Translations under genes and position numbers: made by a program | The notes under the pieces: model-generated | Seen by the model: only the letters and a program-made list of their open reading frames with translations | The model's database searches: none | Told to the model about the DNA's origin: nothing | In this document: positions 45,641-56,962 of the stretch, one piece after another | Layout: each line of letters opens with the position of its first letter | Numbering within the stretch: position 1 is the stretch's first letter | DNA from: Hexactinellida sp. DTS-2022 | Lineage: Eukaryota > Porifera > Hexactinellida | DNA length: 64,000 nt | NCBI GenBank assembly: GCA_028753945.1 | Contig: JAPNXP010000007.1 | Span: 4,650,001 to 4,714,000, forward strand | Direction of reading: 5' to 3'

Positions 45641-47026
45641 CTTGAGCATGGGGGCGTAATCTATTCGGGTAGATTCAAACGGCAACGTGGAATGCATCTG
45701 AGTGATGGGTTGCTTTATAGAGGTGATCAGATTGTCGTACCTCACAGACTTAAGAATGAAATCCTTACACGAATTCACAATGATTCGCATCCCGGCATGA
45801 AGAAGACTATCGCGGAGACTAAGTTGCATTTCTATTGGAGGGGGCTATATCGCGACGTTGAGCGTTTTTGTGAAGGATGTCTGATATGTCAGAGGAACAA
45901 ACCCAAGAACCGGCCTAGAGAACCTCTCGAACCGATTACAATCGCCGAAGAACCGAGACACGCGATTGCCTATGATATTGCAACCTTACCATGGTCCACT
46001 GATAGCCATCGGTATTTCCTTATAATGACTGACCTCTTTTCCAAATTCGTGGAAGTTTATCCAATGGCAGATCAAACTGCCGAGTCCGTGTGTAAAGGTT
46101 TGCTCCAAGGTTGGATACACAGACATGGCCCTCCTAGGATCATGTTAAGCGATCAGGGCCCGAATGTCGATGGGAAGTTAGTTAGGGAAATGCTCGGCAG
46201 ATTGGGAATTGAAAAACGCCGCAGCTCTCCCTATCACCCTGAGGGCGATGGTCAGGCGGAGAGAGGAGTTCAAACCGTTAAACAGGCCATGCGGCCTTCT
46301 TGAAGAAAGAAGCATTGAGAAAGATAATTAGCCTTCAATTCTACAGGAGGTGAGCTACAACCTCAATTGCCTCCCAAGTGCCAGCACAGGATACCCGCCC
46401 TACACTGTAATGTACGGAGTGGCGCCTACGTCGTTATCTATGACCTGCTTACCTCGTTCGAAATGTGGGGGTGATAAGGTTACTACTCAGGAATGGTTGG
46501 AGGAAGTTACCAACGAACGAGGCGTGGTAAATAGTAAGGTTAACTCCAATCTTAGTGAGTCGCGTTCCAGGATGAAGTCTAATTACAGATGTAGCGCCTC
46601 ACCAACAAACATACAGGCAGGAGATAAAGTTCTTCTAAAAATGAACCCAGGTCAGATGGGCGTGAACCCTGTTTTCGTGGGCCTTATACGGTGACCGAGC
46701 GAATGGGTGTTAACGTGATAGTCCAGATCAATGAAAGGAAGGAAAAAGTTGTTCACTTAAATAAATGTAAGCTTTATCACCCCCCGCCTGATATGTATAT
46801 CCCATTTCAACCAACACGCGAGATTCTACCATCATTCAGTACCCGAGAAGAGGTTGCAAGTGAGGCCGAAACAGAAATAGTACCGGAAAGTGAGAACGAA
46901 GAATCACCTGGACAGGTAACTATGCAGACGGTTCCCCTGAGGAGATCTGATAGGGATAGGAGGCCTCCTCTCAGGTATAGAGACGAAGACAGTTTTATTG
47001 TTCGAAGGGGAAGTGATGTTGTGTAG
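45640..47026 (+). pseudogene. Gypsy 1 integrase and C-terminal tail
   Basis: The main frame 45692-46303 has the HHCC zinc domain (HNDSHPG... and CEGCLICQRNK) and the DDE core: YDIATLPW, LSDQGPNVDG and GQAERGVQTVKQ. A frame break follows at about 46300. The C-terminal region continues in two further frames to 47026, where the stop TAG lies within the 3' LTR. The integrase would insert the cDNA into chromosomes. The catalytic triad is kept although the polyprotein is broken. Confidence 0.85.
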
Positions 47027-47185
47027 TTCTTACTACCTGGCTTAGACCACCCAACTAGTTACTAATTAGTCCTTTGTTAACCAGATAGTATATTTAGCTA
47101 CTCTTATGTTATTCTTACCAATTGTAGTATTTCTTCCGATTGAACTTCTTAGTTATATCATTGTTAACTATAATAACGATCTCAC
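47017..47185 (+). repeat. 3' LTR of Gypsy 1
   Basis: An uninterrupted 169-bp copy of the LTR, starting TGTTGTGTAGTTCTTACTAC and ending near CGATCTCAC. Confidence 0.92.
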
Positions 47186-47387
47186 ACTATCCCGATTTGG
47201 GTAAAGTCTCTCTTAGCTTGGAGCGCTTTCGTCAGCCGATATACTAATTTCTTCTGCGGGCTCCCTCTCTTCTGGGTACTCCATTACTTAGTAAGGGTGT
47301 TTCTGTCCCTACTTGACTCTGTTCTTCGTCGCCTGGCTCCTCAATCTCTCCCCTAATTTCTGTACTCTCGGCCAAGGTCGGTTCTAG

Positions 47388-49200
47388 TCAGGCTCGGGGT
47401 AAATCTCCTTCGAATATTTTATAACGGTCTAAATGTATCCATTTATCCCTTCGAGGCAGTTTTAGCTTCACATTCGAGTTTCTTCTCGCTAGAACTTCGT
47501 AAGGCCCGTCAAACCTCGGAGCTAGCGAGTCTATCCGCCTTTTCCTTTTCAGAAATACAAAATCCCCAGTTACCACCCGTGGCTCTACTTTTTCCTCGTT
47601 GTACCAATTTCTAGCTTTTTGGAGGTTTTTATCGGTGTTTCCTTGGCAATGGCTTGGAGTTCTGCTTGTTTCCTCCTCAAGGCCTCCAAATGTTCCCCAT
47701 GCGAGTTCACTTCTACCTCTTCTAGTTCTTTGCACCACGCGTCGAGGGGACTCGGAGGTTCTCGGCCATACTTCAGCAAGTGTGGTGACACTCGCGTGGA
47801 GCTGTTAGGTATACCCATAGGCGCAAAGTTTTACAAGTCTGAGGTTAAAGTTGGGGGGGCGCGGAGCGAGTGTAGCGAGCGAGACTTTTGGGGTCTGGGG
47901 GGCTTTGCCCCCAGGAAAAAAAATTGATTGCAACAAATGACATTTTTGAATGAATTATACGTATATTTTACTATCCTAAATTATATTGACATTTTATTTT
48001 TTATCGAGGGCACGGTAACACCCGCACCATTAATGTTTCCCCCCTTCAACTTTTTACGGGGGCGCACGCCCCCCCGCGCCCCCCCCCCCCCTGTTTGCGC
48101 CACTGGGTATACCATTGCAAAAGAACGAAACCTCAGTGAACAGCGCGGGCCACGAACCTTTAAGTAGTTCCCGGTCTTGTTGAAGGCAAAGGATAACTTG
48201 TTTGACCATGCAGATGTTCTTTCGGCCATGCCGTCTGCTTGTGGTCTATACGGCGATGTCCTTCTCATATTTACCCCTAACTTGCGACAGAACTCCCTAA
48301 ACGTATCTCAATCTATGTTGTGTCCCTGATCGCTCAGGATATGGCGGGGGACTCCATGTCCTCGGTACACCCACCCTTGCTCAAATGCCTCCACCAGCGT
48401 CTTATCATGTTGGTTTCTTAACGGCATGACTTCAATGTGTCGAGTAAACAGATCCACCATGAGCAAGAAGTAACGGTATCAATCTTCGGACCATGGGAGC
48501 GTACCTACATCTATTCCTACTGCATACCCCGGTATCCCTTGGTTTCTTTTCATCTCCCTAATCGGTTGCTTGTCGCTATTGGAGGGTTTTTTCCCGTAGC
48601 AAAACAGTACCACATCCTTGCTCATCTTCGGCCAATAGAAACATTTTCTCAATGTCTGCAACGTACCGGTCTTCCGAAGTGATGTTGCGAGTGCACTGTT
48701 TTCATCACTTCTTCTCTTAGCGTCTTAGGTACGACGACTCTACTATCGAAAAGAAGCTTTCCTTCGGTCACTTTCAAATGCTCCTGTATCCTTTTAAGTT
48801 GCCCGCTTGTCACTTTTCCTTCCCTATGGAGTTGGTTTACCGTATTCTTAATGACTTCGTCTTTGATCTGTTCTGACGTTATTCTCTCGGGTAGGTTTTC
48901 GGCCTGCTGTGCTAGAAATATATTGCTCTCAAATATATATTCTGAATTTACTTTGCTAAGTTCTGTGACCGTATTTCGACTTAAATAGTCTGCTACGTTG
49001 TTCTCGTGACCTGGTCGGGACTTGATTTCTATTTGCAATTCTTGCAGTTCAATTAGCCATCTCGAGATTGTCGGTTTAGGCTCTCTTTGAGCTAGTAACC
49101 ACTTCAGTGGAGTGGTCCTTGTGCACAATTACTTTCTCGGCTTCCTTTAGGTAATAGGTATAGCTCCATTTTCTGGTTGCGGCTATGACCAGAGGCGGAT
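47388..49200 (-). pseudogene. Ty3/Gypsy element 2, RNase H and integrase part
   Basis: On the minus strand from 49200: YYLKEAEKVIVHKDHS and PLKWLLAQREPKPTISRW with NNVADYLSRN (RNase H), then an integrase zinc-domain linker, CFYWPKMSKDV, an integrase core (SPYRPQADGMAERT), and a C-terminal FDGPYEVLARRNSNVKLKLP block (47738-47388). Stops and frame changes are many, and a hAT MITE splits it at 47816-48105. The RT is missing beyond 49190, where a hAT-type MITE end (CAGAGGCGGATCC) begins. It is a different lineage from Gypsy 1, judged by sequence. Confidence 0.85.
47816..48105. mobile_element. hAT-type MITE in Gypsy 2, 290 bp
   Basis: Ends CATAGGCGCAAAG and, at the right, TTTGCGCCACTG; perfect 8-bp duplication GGTATACC. 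It has G- and C-rich runs and a GCGAGTGTAGCGAGCGAGAC stretch. Confidence 0.92.
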
Positions 49201-49436
49201 CCAAGGGGCCTGGGCCCCCCCTTCGAAACTGAAATTGACTGAAATTTAGGCTGAAATTGACAAAATAATTAAGAAACTTCAGCCTCAAGTTTGAATTATG
49301 GCTCCTTATAAAGAAATTAGGGTTTAAAATTACTTCTAAGTATAACTCAAAGAAAATCAGGGGATTTACCCCCCAGACCCCCTTACCCCTTACCAGGATT
49401 TCCCCGACGGGGGGGCTAAGATCCCCGACGGGGGGG
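49191..49436. other. hAT-type MITE end and G-rich repeats
   Basis: Starts with CAGAGGCGGATCCAAGGGG; 49405-49440 repeats ATCCCCGACGGGGGGGCTAA-like units. The right end is unclear. No gene. Confidence 0.5.
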
Positions 49437-51020
49437 CTAAATAGAGGGAACGCGATCAGCTGCCCCGTATAAACTTTCCCCGTTCAATCTTTCTTGCCCC
49501 TGTGAGTTTCTGAGATACGTTTTTAGTCTTCTCAGCTTTGAAAAGCTCCGCTCAGCTCCACAGGTAGATGATGGCAAGCATATGTATATTACTAATGCCG
49601 TGTGGAGATTTGAAAACATTTCTTTCATGAGGGGCTCTTCCTTCATTTGTTTTCTCAGCTCATCTAAGGTTGGATTGATTCCTTTTCTTGCACATCTTGC
49701 GAACCATAACCTTCTCTCACCTACAATTTCTACAACCTTCCAATCTCCTTCGTAAAATGTGCCAAGCTCATTTTTGTGTCGCAAAGAACTCGATGCAAGA
49801 GGTTTGCTACATTCCAGTTATGTGAAAAGTATCTTTCAGTAAGGGTCTCTCCAGCACCATTAACAGTATCAGTATATACGTATATTCATATAATACTGTT
49901 CGATTAGTTCTTCAGTAGTTTCACAGGACTGTAGACTACTACGAATTCTACTACGAGGAATCTTCGGCAAATCTATTCCAAGTTTATTGGTACTGGTCAA
50001 CTTTACTTCACGATATATTGCACGAGCATTTTCTTGGCATGACGCATCATCTGCAAATGTTGCAGTTAGAAATTAAATCCATTTCTTCACTTCAAATGGC
50101 ATTATTTTTTGCCCTTGACACTTGACATGAATTGGGTGAATAATCTTCAAAATATGATTAAATACTCGACAACAAAAATAAGTTGTGAACTTTTTCAACG
50201 TATCAAGATGAATTTCAGCTTCTGACCGAGTCTTCCTAGGTTGTCCCATATCTTCCCTTTTTGCGTTCATAAAATTTAATAAACTCCCATAGTTTTCAAG
50301 GAATGCTTCAAGTGCAAGAAGACGCATCACCCAACGTGTGGGGCATAACGGACGAATAGTCATAGTACTATTGTTGTCAGGATCTTCCATAACAAAACTC
50401 TTGAAAATCCCTAAGCGTTTAGGCGATGATCTAACAAAATTAATAATAGCATTCATGTGTTCTAAGGCCTTGGCTATAGGGTTAATCGCACTACATGCGT
50501 CTTGCAACACTAAATTCAGATTGTGACCAGCACAATATAGATATAAGGCCTTACGATTTTCTTCCAGTACAAGTCTCTGTAAACCTCTATGAATGCCGCT
50601 GATATTCACTGCACCATCATAGCATTGGCCACGGAGGTTTAAAATAGAAAGGTCAATACGGCATAACACATCTTTTAAGATCTCGAGTAAAGTAGAGGCA
50701 TTAGTATCGGTCGTTTTGTAGAAGCCTAGAAATATCTCTGTTGCCTCAAAGTCGTCGGAGCAGTAACGTAAGCAGATGCTTACCTATTGGGAAATTATTG
50801 TAATATATTACCTGTGTTAGAACATACAAAGCTTATTTAAAAACTTACTTGCTCACATCTCGTTATGTCACTAGTTTCGTCCATAATAATTGAATATATA
50901 CTGTGTTTCATCGTTTCTCCACGGGATTCAGAATTAATAATGTTAACAAAGTTCCGAATTATACTGTGCCCAAGGATGCTTATTATTTCATTTTGTATTT
51001 CAGGAGACATGATTTTTTCA
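49437..51020 (-). pseudogene. hAT transposase (DUF4371/ZMYM1-like), C-terminal part
   Basis: Read on the minus strand: MSPEIQNEIISILGH, IYSIIMDETSDITRCEQ (hAT catalytic D block), a 65-bp intron with GTAAGT and CAATAG borders (50848-50784), then VSICLRYC, LRGQCYDGAVNISG, LYLYCAGHNLNLVLQDA and RPLCPTRWVMR. The hAT dimerisation motif LPSSTCGAERSFSKLRRLK lies at 49437-49784. The stretch between 49785 and 50072 has frame breaks. The N-terminal TTF-type zinc finger is separate, at 54087-54541, because another repeat gene lies between. It would excise and insert its element with 8-bp duplications. Confidence 0.85.
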
Positions 51021-51219
51021 CGCGATTACACTGATATACATGACAAAAATATTTTGATGATGATCTTGTTCTAATACCTGGATTTAACAAAGTTTGAGAC
51101 GCTGATTTCAATTCTAAAAGCCGTTTTCTCACAACGGGTATGAATTTTTATATTTTTAGGTTTGAATATTTTAAAGAAAATCACTTATTAATATAACTTA
51201 ATTAACAATATAGTTCAAT

Positions 51220-52936
51220 CTATCTAATTGTAATCACATCCATTTCAAACATATGATTGTTAGCAACAGCTACAAATTCAAGTTCTATAAATTGTCGTTT
51301 CTTTGATTTTCTTTTGTGCACAAAATCTGGTATTGAACGTTTTAAACACCAGCAGTAGTCCGCCATCATATTACAATTCCATTTCCCTTGATATCTGGTC
51401 TCCATCTCGCTGATGTCCTGATGAAATCGCTCCCCTTGTTCTTCGCTTAATGCGCCAAGATTGTTGGGAAAATAGTCCAAATGAGAATTAAGGAAGTGAA
51501 TTTTTATTGACATTCTTGCGCCGATATTTCTATAATTCTCTACAAGCTCCTCAACTATATCAACATAATTGTCTGCTTTGTGGTTACCCAGAAAGTTTTC
51601 CACCACGTTTTGAAAGCTGAGCCACGCTTTACTTTCAAAATTATTTAGATTAGCAACAAATACATGATCTTTAAACAACTCTCGAATTTGTGGTCCAACG
51701 AAGATACCTCCTTTAATCTTCGCATCTGAAATTGCAGGGAATTTTTGGACAAGGTATAAAAAACCTGCACTATCTTTAGCTAACGCTTTCACAAAGTTTT
51801 TCATTAGTCCAAGTTTTATGTGAAGAGGTGGCAACAACACATTTTTTCGCTCAACTAGTGGCTCCTTTACAACATTGTGTTCTCCAAGAGCCAATTCATC
51901 ACGTGTTGGCCAAATCTTCTGGACGTAATGTCTTGCGTCTGCGCGACTATCCCACAGACACATAAAACATGGATACTTTGTGTATCCACCTTGCTGCCCG
52001 AGAAGTAAAGAAATGACTTTGAGATCTCCACAAATCAACCATTGATGTAAGGAGTAATTTAGAGCATTTAGGAGGAGTTTCATGTTGTCGTAGCTCTCCT
52101 TCAGTTGGACAGAATGTGCTACTGGAATGCACGCTAGCTTGTTTCCATTGTGGAGCAACACTCCCTTCAAGCTTCTTTTCGATGAATCAATGAATAAGCG
52201 CCATTCAACTGGATCATACTTGACCCCAAGATTTTCTACAAGACCAAGAACATCTACACAGTATACAAGTGAATCCTGCATTTTGAAAAACTGAAGAAAT
52301 TCTTGCTCTCTATTTCGATATTTTGTAATCCTCGTTCTGGAAGTAACAGATTCCTCTCTTTCAGACGTGAAGCAAGAATCTCTGATGTTGATTTCGACAA
52401 ATTAAGATCTCGGATTAGGTCATCAAGATCATTTTGGTCAAAAGGCTGAGGCAACTTTTCATTTTGTCGTGGGATGAACTCAAACTCATCCCCACTTCCA
52501 TCACTATCGCTGATTGTATCAAACATTTCCACCGATGGAACTGGGACAGGCAAATTTTCTGAATGCGGAACTGGTCTGATTGCTGACGGGACATTAGGAT
52601 ATACAACACTGCCCTTGTTTTTCTTCGTGATACCATCTACATTAGTAAGACAGAAATAACAATCTGTGGCACAGCATGTCGATTCTCTCCATATCATTGG
52701 AACTGCAAATGACATCTTATTTCGCTTCCCTGCATACCACAAGCGTAAATTTTCTACACATGTTTACATGCACTGTGAGGGGCCCATAGCTTGTCTTGAT
52801 CACCAAGATGGCAGCCAAAGTACGCAAAATAAAAGGGCTTCACGGATTTGGTGATACATTGCCTTTGATCAATAGTGGTATACTTTCCACAAACATAGCA
52901 AAAAATTTCGGGAGAATTTCTGCAATTTCGAGGCAT
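51220..52936 (-). pseudogene. invertebrate repeat-associated family of unknown function
   Basis: Three frames on the minus strand join into one protein with two one-base shifts, near 52760 and 52290. It starts at ATG 52936 with MPRNCRNSPEIFCYVCGKYT (Cys pairs), continues with KMSFAVPMIWRE, an acidic region, DLIRDLNLSKSTSEILASRL, then the long part at 51220-52281: EWRLFIDSSKRSLKGVLLHN, ICGDLKVISLLLGQQGGYTK, CFMCLWDSRADARHY, LPPLHIKLGLMKNFVKAL and GERFHQDISEMETRYQG. I recognise this as a multi-copy family in cnidarians, insects and other invertebrates with no assigned role. Conserved C, H, D and E residues would fit an enzyme or a transposon protein. It sits between the two halves of a hAT gene. 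Confidence 0.7.
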
Positions 52937-52989
52937 TGCACGGCTAAAATCCACAAAATAGAAATCTAATGAAGCAGGAAACAATGAAT

Positions 52990-53453
52990 ACGAATAACAG
53001 AATTAAAGAAAAATAACAGTGAATGCGTAAAAGATATTCGTTGCATGTAGAAATAATTATAGGAGGTTCAATAGCAAGTGCATTTTCTACAAAAAAAAAT
53101 TTAAATACAAATTTCAAGAGAAAATAGAAAAATAACAACTTTTTGAGTAAAATCTTTCACAGACCCTTGAGAGAAGGGTAAAAATGGCGTAGGATGTGCC
53201 AAGAATATATAAAGAATAATAAATTATTGCACATAACAATTCATCAAAATGTATGTATACCAGTGTTATCAGTAATGTATTCATTAACGTCAGTATTGAA
53301 TCTAAAAAACACGCATATTGGAAGTTAAGTAATGATAGGGATAATTATAATTAGTTAAAACTTATAAATATAGTTTTGTAATGTACCTTCCAATTAGGCG
53401 TGTTATACCCCATAGATTACCAGAATATTTCTCGTTACCATGTCCTCTTAAAG
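52990..53453. other. AT-rich spacer, no feature recognised
   Basis: Upstream of the repeat-associated gene on the minus strand. Reading frames here are AT-driven and show no motif. Confidence 0.5.
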
Positions 53454-53813
53454 CAGGGATTTTCAACCTTTTGTACCATGCGACCCCTTTACAGATGTAG
53501 AAATGCTCGCGACCCCCCACAATGCTAATGTGAATTTTTTTATTAATGTGTAATAAGTATTCCCATTGTTTAATTAATTTGATGCACCTCATGTTTCAAG
53601 CATATTCTGACAATTATGAAAGCACTGCATTTTTAGTACATACACAATGTCCACACAATATACGTATTTAATGTATATAATTTAAATAAGTTTTGACTTA
53701 TATCACGGTAGATTTTAACGATTTTATATAAACCTTCCGGAACTTCACGCGACCCCTCTATAAAGCCTTCGCGACCCCCTTGGAGGTCGCGCCCCCCAGG
53801 TTGAAAACCCATG
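53454..53813. mobile_element. hAT-type MITE, 360 bp
   Basis: Ends CAGGGATTTTCAACCTTTTG and, on the right, CCCAGGTTGAAAACCCATG, with GCGACCCC repeats near both ends and a perfect 8-bp duplication TCTTAAAG. Confidence 0.92.
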
Positions 53814-54086
53814 TCTTAAAGCAATTCCTGCCTGTCCACAAACCGTATCGAATCGAATATTCCGAGTAATGCAATGCGATTCTTGAGTTGCTCATGTCTT
53901 AAGTTGCTGTCAATCAATACAATATTTTGGGAACGATCTAATTCTACCTGTTTAAATAGAGTTCATATTGCTAAATACTTAATGCTTGATGAAAAAATAA
54001 TAAATTTTGTAGCATAGACAACTTACTTTTAGTGTAAATTGAGCATTCACATGAGCAACTGATTGTAGGTGTTTATTTAATGCTGT

Positions 54087-54541
54087 TTACCTTTTCGATA
54101 ATCGTCCCATCCTCCTACCTCTAAATGTCCACTTTCCCCTTCTCAAAGATGTTAAATCAGTAGATGATAAACGACCATATTTAATTGCCCAAACACAAAA
54201 CGCACAATGACATGTCCGATCATCAGCATTGAACCGCAAGCATTTGAATTGGTCAAACCAAATAGCCTGTAGGGATCGATTTTCACAACGAGGAAAAATA
54301 ATTGGAAGTGGTGTTTGATCCTTTGGGAATATGATCGTATCGTTATCACGGTTTCTCTTAGGTTTGGGTGCACCTTCTTGAGTAGACACACATACTGCGA
54401 AAAATTACAATCTATATCTTCTAAAGAATCATTTGGCTGGGACAGAGCTGCATCTGGAGAAGTAAGGATATCGGTATGAGATGCAGAGGTTGAGAAATAA
54501 TCCTTTATGGCAGCTTGACTCTTGTTATCAATATAATTCAT
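54087..54541 (-). pseudogene. hAT transposase N-terminal part with TTF-type zinc finger
   Basis: A frame from 54541 (SQAAIKDYFSTSASH) shifts by one base near 54385 into one that reads FPRCENRSLQAIWFDQFKCL then CHCAFCVWA, the TTF-type zinc-finger signature (R-LQ--WF--F--L--------C--C) found before DUF4371 in hAT-derived proteins. It probably belongs to the hAT gene at 49437-51020. Confidence 0.75.
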
Positions 54542-54882
54542 AAGAATAATTCACCTAGTATATAAGAATTGTCGAGTAATAAATCAACAAAGTATTTTAT
54601 AATAAATATTTATACATTACATGAAGGAAATTATGATAAAACACTTTAAACCATTAAGTGATAATTAATAACTGTGGTTTGAATTAACAATTTGTTTTTG
54701 TAACACCTTGCGAATGAATCTGTAGATTGAATAGTAGCATTCATTGTAAAAACAAACCATCTATGAAACATCGAGGTGAAAGAAACTGGGGGGCCTGGGA
54801 TACTCGCCCCCCCCCCCCCCCCCCCCCCAATTTTAAAAACTAGGGGGGCCTGCCCCCCTGCCCTCCCATTAATGAAGCCTAT
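54542..54882. other. AT-rich spacer with a C-rich run
   Basis: 54805-54830 is a run of Cs that may be of uncertain length, followed by GGGGGGCCTGCCCCCC, like the G/C-rich ends of hAT-type MITEs. No gene. Confidence 0.5.
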
Positions 54883-55287
54883 GGACCCATGGGTCAATGA
54901 CCCATTCATGTTATTATCTGACCAATTATATATCCAATATTTTAACTTAGAAGTAACTATAATGTAAATATAATTTAGTTTCACACAATCATGATATCAA
55001 GTTGTTTGTATAACCTTATAGCACTACGGCTTCGATGGTCTCTGGTAACATTGAATTACATTGAAGATGTTTCTATATGTAGAGCATTAAAGGCATTAAA
55101 ATTCCTCGCTCTCTGATGATCTCTTATTACAAGTCTAAATGATCTATCTTACTTCTAGATAATTAATTAATCAAAGTATTGATGGGTCATGACCCATGGT
55201 GTGTGACCAATGACCCATTGACCCATCCCAAAAACGTGACCCATATGACCCATTGACCCATGGGTCACTGACCCATTTGCAGCTCTG
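54883..55287. mobile_element. hAT-like MITE (TGACCCATGGGTCA family), 5'-truncated
   Basis: Close relative of 11168-11623 ending CCCATTTGCAGCTCTG; the left terminal repeat is missing. Confidence 0.8.
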
Positions 55288-55554
55288 ATCGGGACCATAC
55301 TTTTAATGTAATAACCTTTTGAAGATTCCTACGTCATTTGTCACCATGGGAGATCCATTCTTTAAACTATTTTTTAAGGGATTTGAAGCATATCTTATAT
55401 GCAATAACCTTTTAACTCGCTATGTAGTATGTCTCCATGTAAATATCGGCAATAGACCTAAATTTAGCCAATTTCCTATTCATAAATTCCTATAAATTCT
55501 TATAATTTCCTATCGCCTAGATTTAGTTTGAGTTCGGTAACACGCGGGTAAATA

Positions 55555-55813
55555 CAGTGAACTCCCATTATAACAAAGTCGAACACCAGGAGACCGTCAA
55601 TATGCGTTCGCCTTATCCGGAATTCGTATTAACCAATATAATTTGTATTGAAAAGGCTTTGAAGGGAACTGAAATGGTGTTCGTATTAACCGTGTTTGTA
55701 CTAACGAGGTTATATACTGTATTTATTAGTATACAACAGTATCTATATAATATAACACGGATAAGGCAAATACATTTTGACGTCCCCTGGTGTTCATATT
55801 AACGAATGTCTAC
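55555..55813. mobile_element. pogo/Tigger-type MITE
   Basis: Starts CAGTGAACTCCCATTATAAC after TA and ends near TATTAACGAATGTCTAC; GAACACCAGGAGAC on the left mirrors CCCCTGGTGTTC on the right. The 81-codon frame inside is not a gene. Confidence 0.6.
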
Positions 55814-55882
55814 TATAAAATTAGTATAAATACGTACTTATTTTGTGGAATACGTAATGTAATTTAGTATATTTATATTTAG

Positions 55883-56106
55883 GACACCCAAGGCCCGAAT
55901 ATGAGAACAAACTTAGAAACAGATATGAAAGTTGTAACATAAATTGGTATAAAAATATTATTCAGAAAGTCAACCCGGTCACTCAAGAAGGCGAATTCTT
56001 CCAACCAAGTGGAGAGTTATTTGTAAAGATTATGGGTTCATTTGTTGCTCTGATTACTCTTGTCATATTAGCCCTGGGTTTAGTTATTGGAGTTATTGCT
56101 TATAAG
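55883..56106 (+). CDS. anoctamin-like (TMEM16) exon
   Basis: A 224-nt exon with an AG acceptor (ATTTAG, 55877-55882) and a GTTAGT donor at 56107. It reads HPRPEYENK, then NPVTQEGEFFQPSGELFVK, then the membrane segment MGSFVALITLVILALGLVIG. The order RP-(F/Y)E, (N)P-T----E, followed by a transmembrane helix ending G(V)I-YK/R, is that of an exon in the channel/scramblase domain of anoctamins. Incoming phase 1, outgoing phase 0. Anoctamins are ten-helix Ca-activated chloride channels or lipid scramblases of the plasma membrane or ER. No neighbouring exon was found in the window, so it is either part of a gene with very long introns or an isolated fragment. Confidence 0.65.
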
Positions 56107-56580
56107 GTTAGTTACGTTAACTTAATTATAGGGCTAATACGAATATTTGTATTGAACGAATTTTCGAATATTCGTTCATTTTGGTGATTAACCATTAAAT
56201 GAAATTTCATAAACAAAATACAGTGCTAAAGTTATTTGTTAATAATTTTTGATTTTAACATTCCGGGCAACAAAGGTCTTGTTACAATAATGTCATTGCA
56301 CAATATATACCTGCATACTTATTAGCTTTTGAATATGACATCATATTATTATGCTTTGGTGATACTAGTTCATCTACAATCTACAATATAAAGTTATATA
56401 AACTGTAGTAAAACTTGATCTTGGGTAGTAAATACTAATAGTCAATGATAGTGTCAACAAATCTTTATTTATATATTACACAAACACAAACACTTGATTA
56501 ATTAGATATGCACAACAAGGCTTACATATAAGTAAACCCAATAAAAAATGCATTACTTGTATCAACTTACTTAGTTATCT
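56107..56580. other. AT-rich, possible intron
   Basis: Follows the donor of the anoctamin-like exon. 56150-56185 (ACGAATATTTGTATTGAACG) resembles the end of the element at 39958-40423. No further exon recognised. Confidence 0.45.
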
Positions 56581-56957
56581 ATGGCAGACTACACAGATAA
56601 TATCTTATACATGGAAGGTAAATTTGGTTATCGATCCACATATCTAACCCAAACATTTGGAAGAATTGAAAATTGGCTATATTATATGTCCCAAATGTAA
56701 AGGGATTATGCGTGATGCAGTTAGTATGAATGGATCTAAAGCTTGTTTATGTTGAAAAATTCCCCAAATTTCCCTGTTAATTCGATTCGAGAAATAGTGA
56801 ATTAGTTAGAGATACTATGTCCGGCATCAAAATTGTGTGATTGGAGTGGGACTCTATCAAGTGCAAGAAGGAACATTAAAAATGTGGTGAATTTCATATT
56901 TTATGTCCCCTCGAATGCAATGCAAGTGTTACAAGGAAAAATCTATCAAACCATATT
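56581..56957 (+). pseudogene. TRAF-like RING/zinc-finger gene, decayed
   Basis: Starts with ATG and a frame reading MADYTDNILYMEGKFGYRS. A shifted frame then gives CPKCKGIMRDAVSMNGSKAC, a RING-type start (CxxC...C). Another frame gives SPNFPVNSIREIVN, an in-frame TAG, LEILCPASKLCDWSGTLSSA, and a last frame gives KCGEFHILCPLECNASVTRK then NLSNH, matching TRAF-type zinc fingers (C----C-W-G-----H---C). TRAF-like proteins are signalling adaptors and ubiquitin ligases. At least three frame breaks and stops mark a pseudogene. The alternative, a diverged gene with tiny introns, looks unlikely. Confidence 0.65.
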
Positions 56958-56962
56958 TTTTT

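Larger units (their letters stand above)
41672..47186 (+). mobile_element. Ty3/Gypsy LTR retrotransposon 1, decayed
   Basis: Two LTRs of about 169 bp (41672-42727 once its insertion is removed, and 47017-47185) start TGTTGTGTAGTTCTTACTAC and enclose gag, protease, reverse transcriptase, RNase H and integrase in that order. A possible 4-bp target duplication CTAT flanks it. LTR copies differ by few bases, yet the coding part has several frame breaks. No envelope gene is seen. Confidence 0.9.

Noticed and set aside
48479-48682. Plus-strand frames over Gypsy 2
   Set aside because: They are shadows of the minus-strand integrase and RNase H.
50338-51074. Plus-strand frames over the hAT gene
   Set aside because: Complement of conserved minus-strand hAT motifs; no motif of their own.
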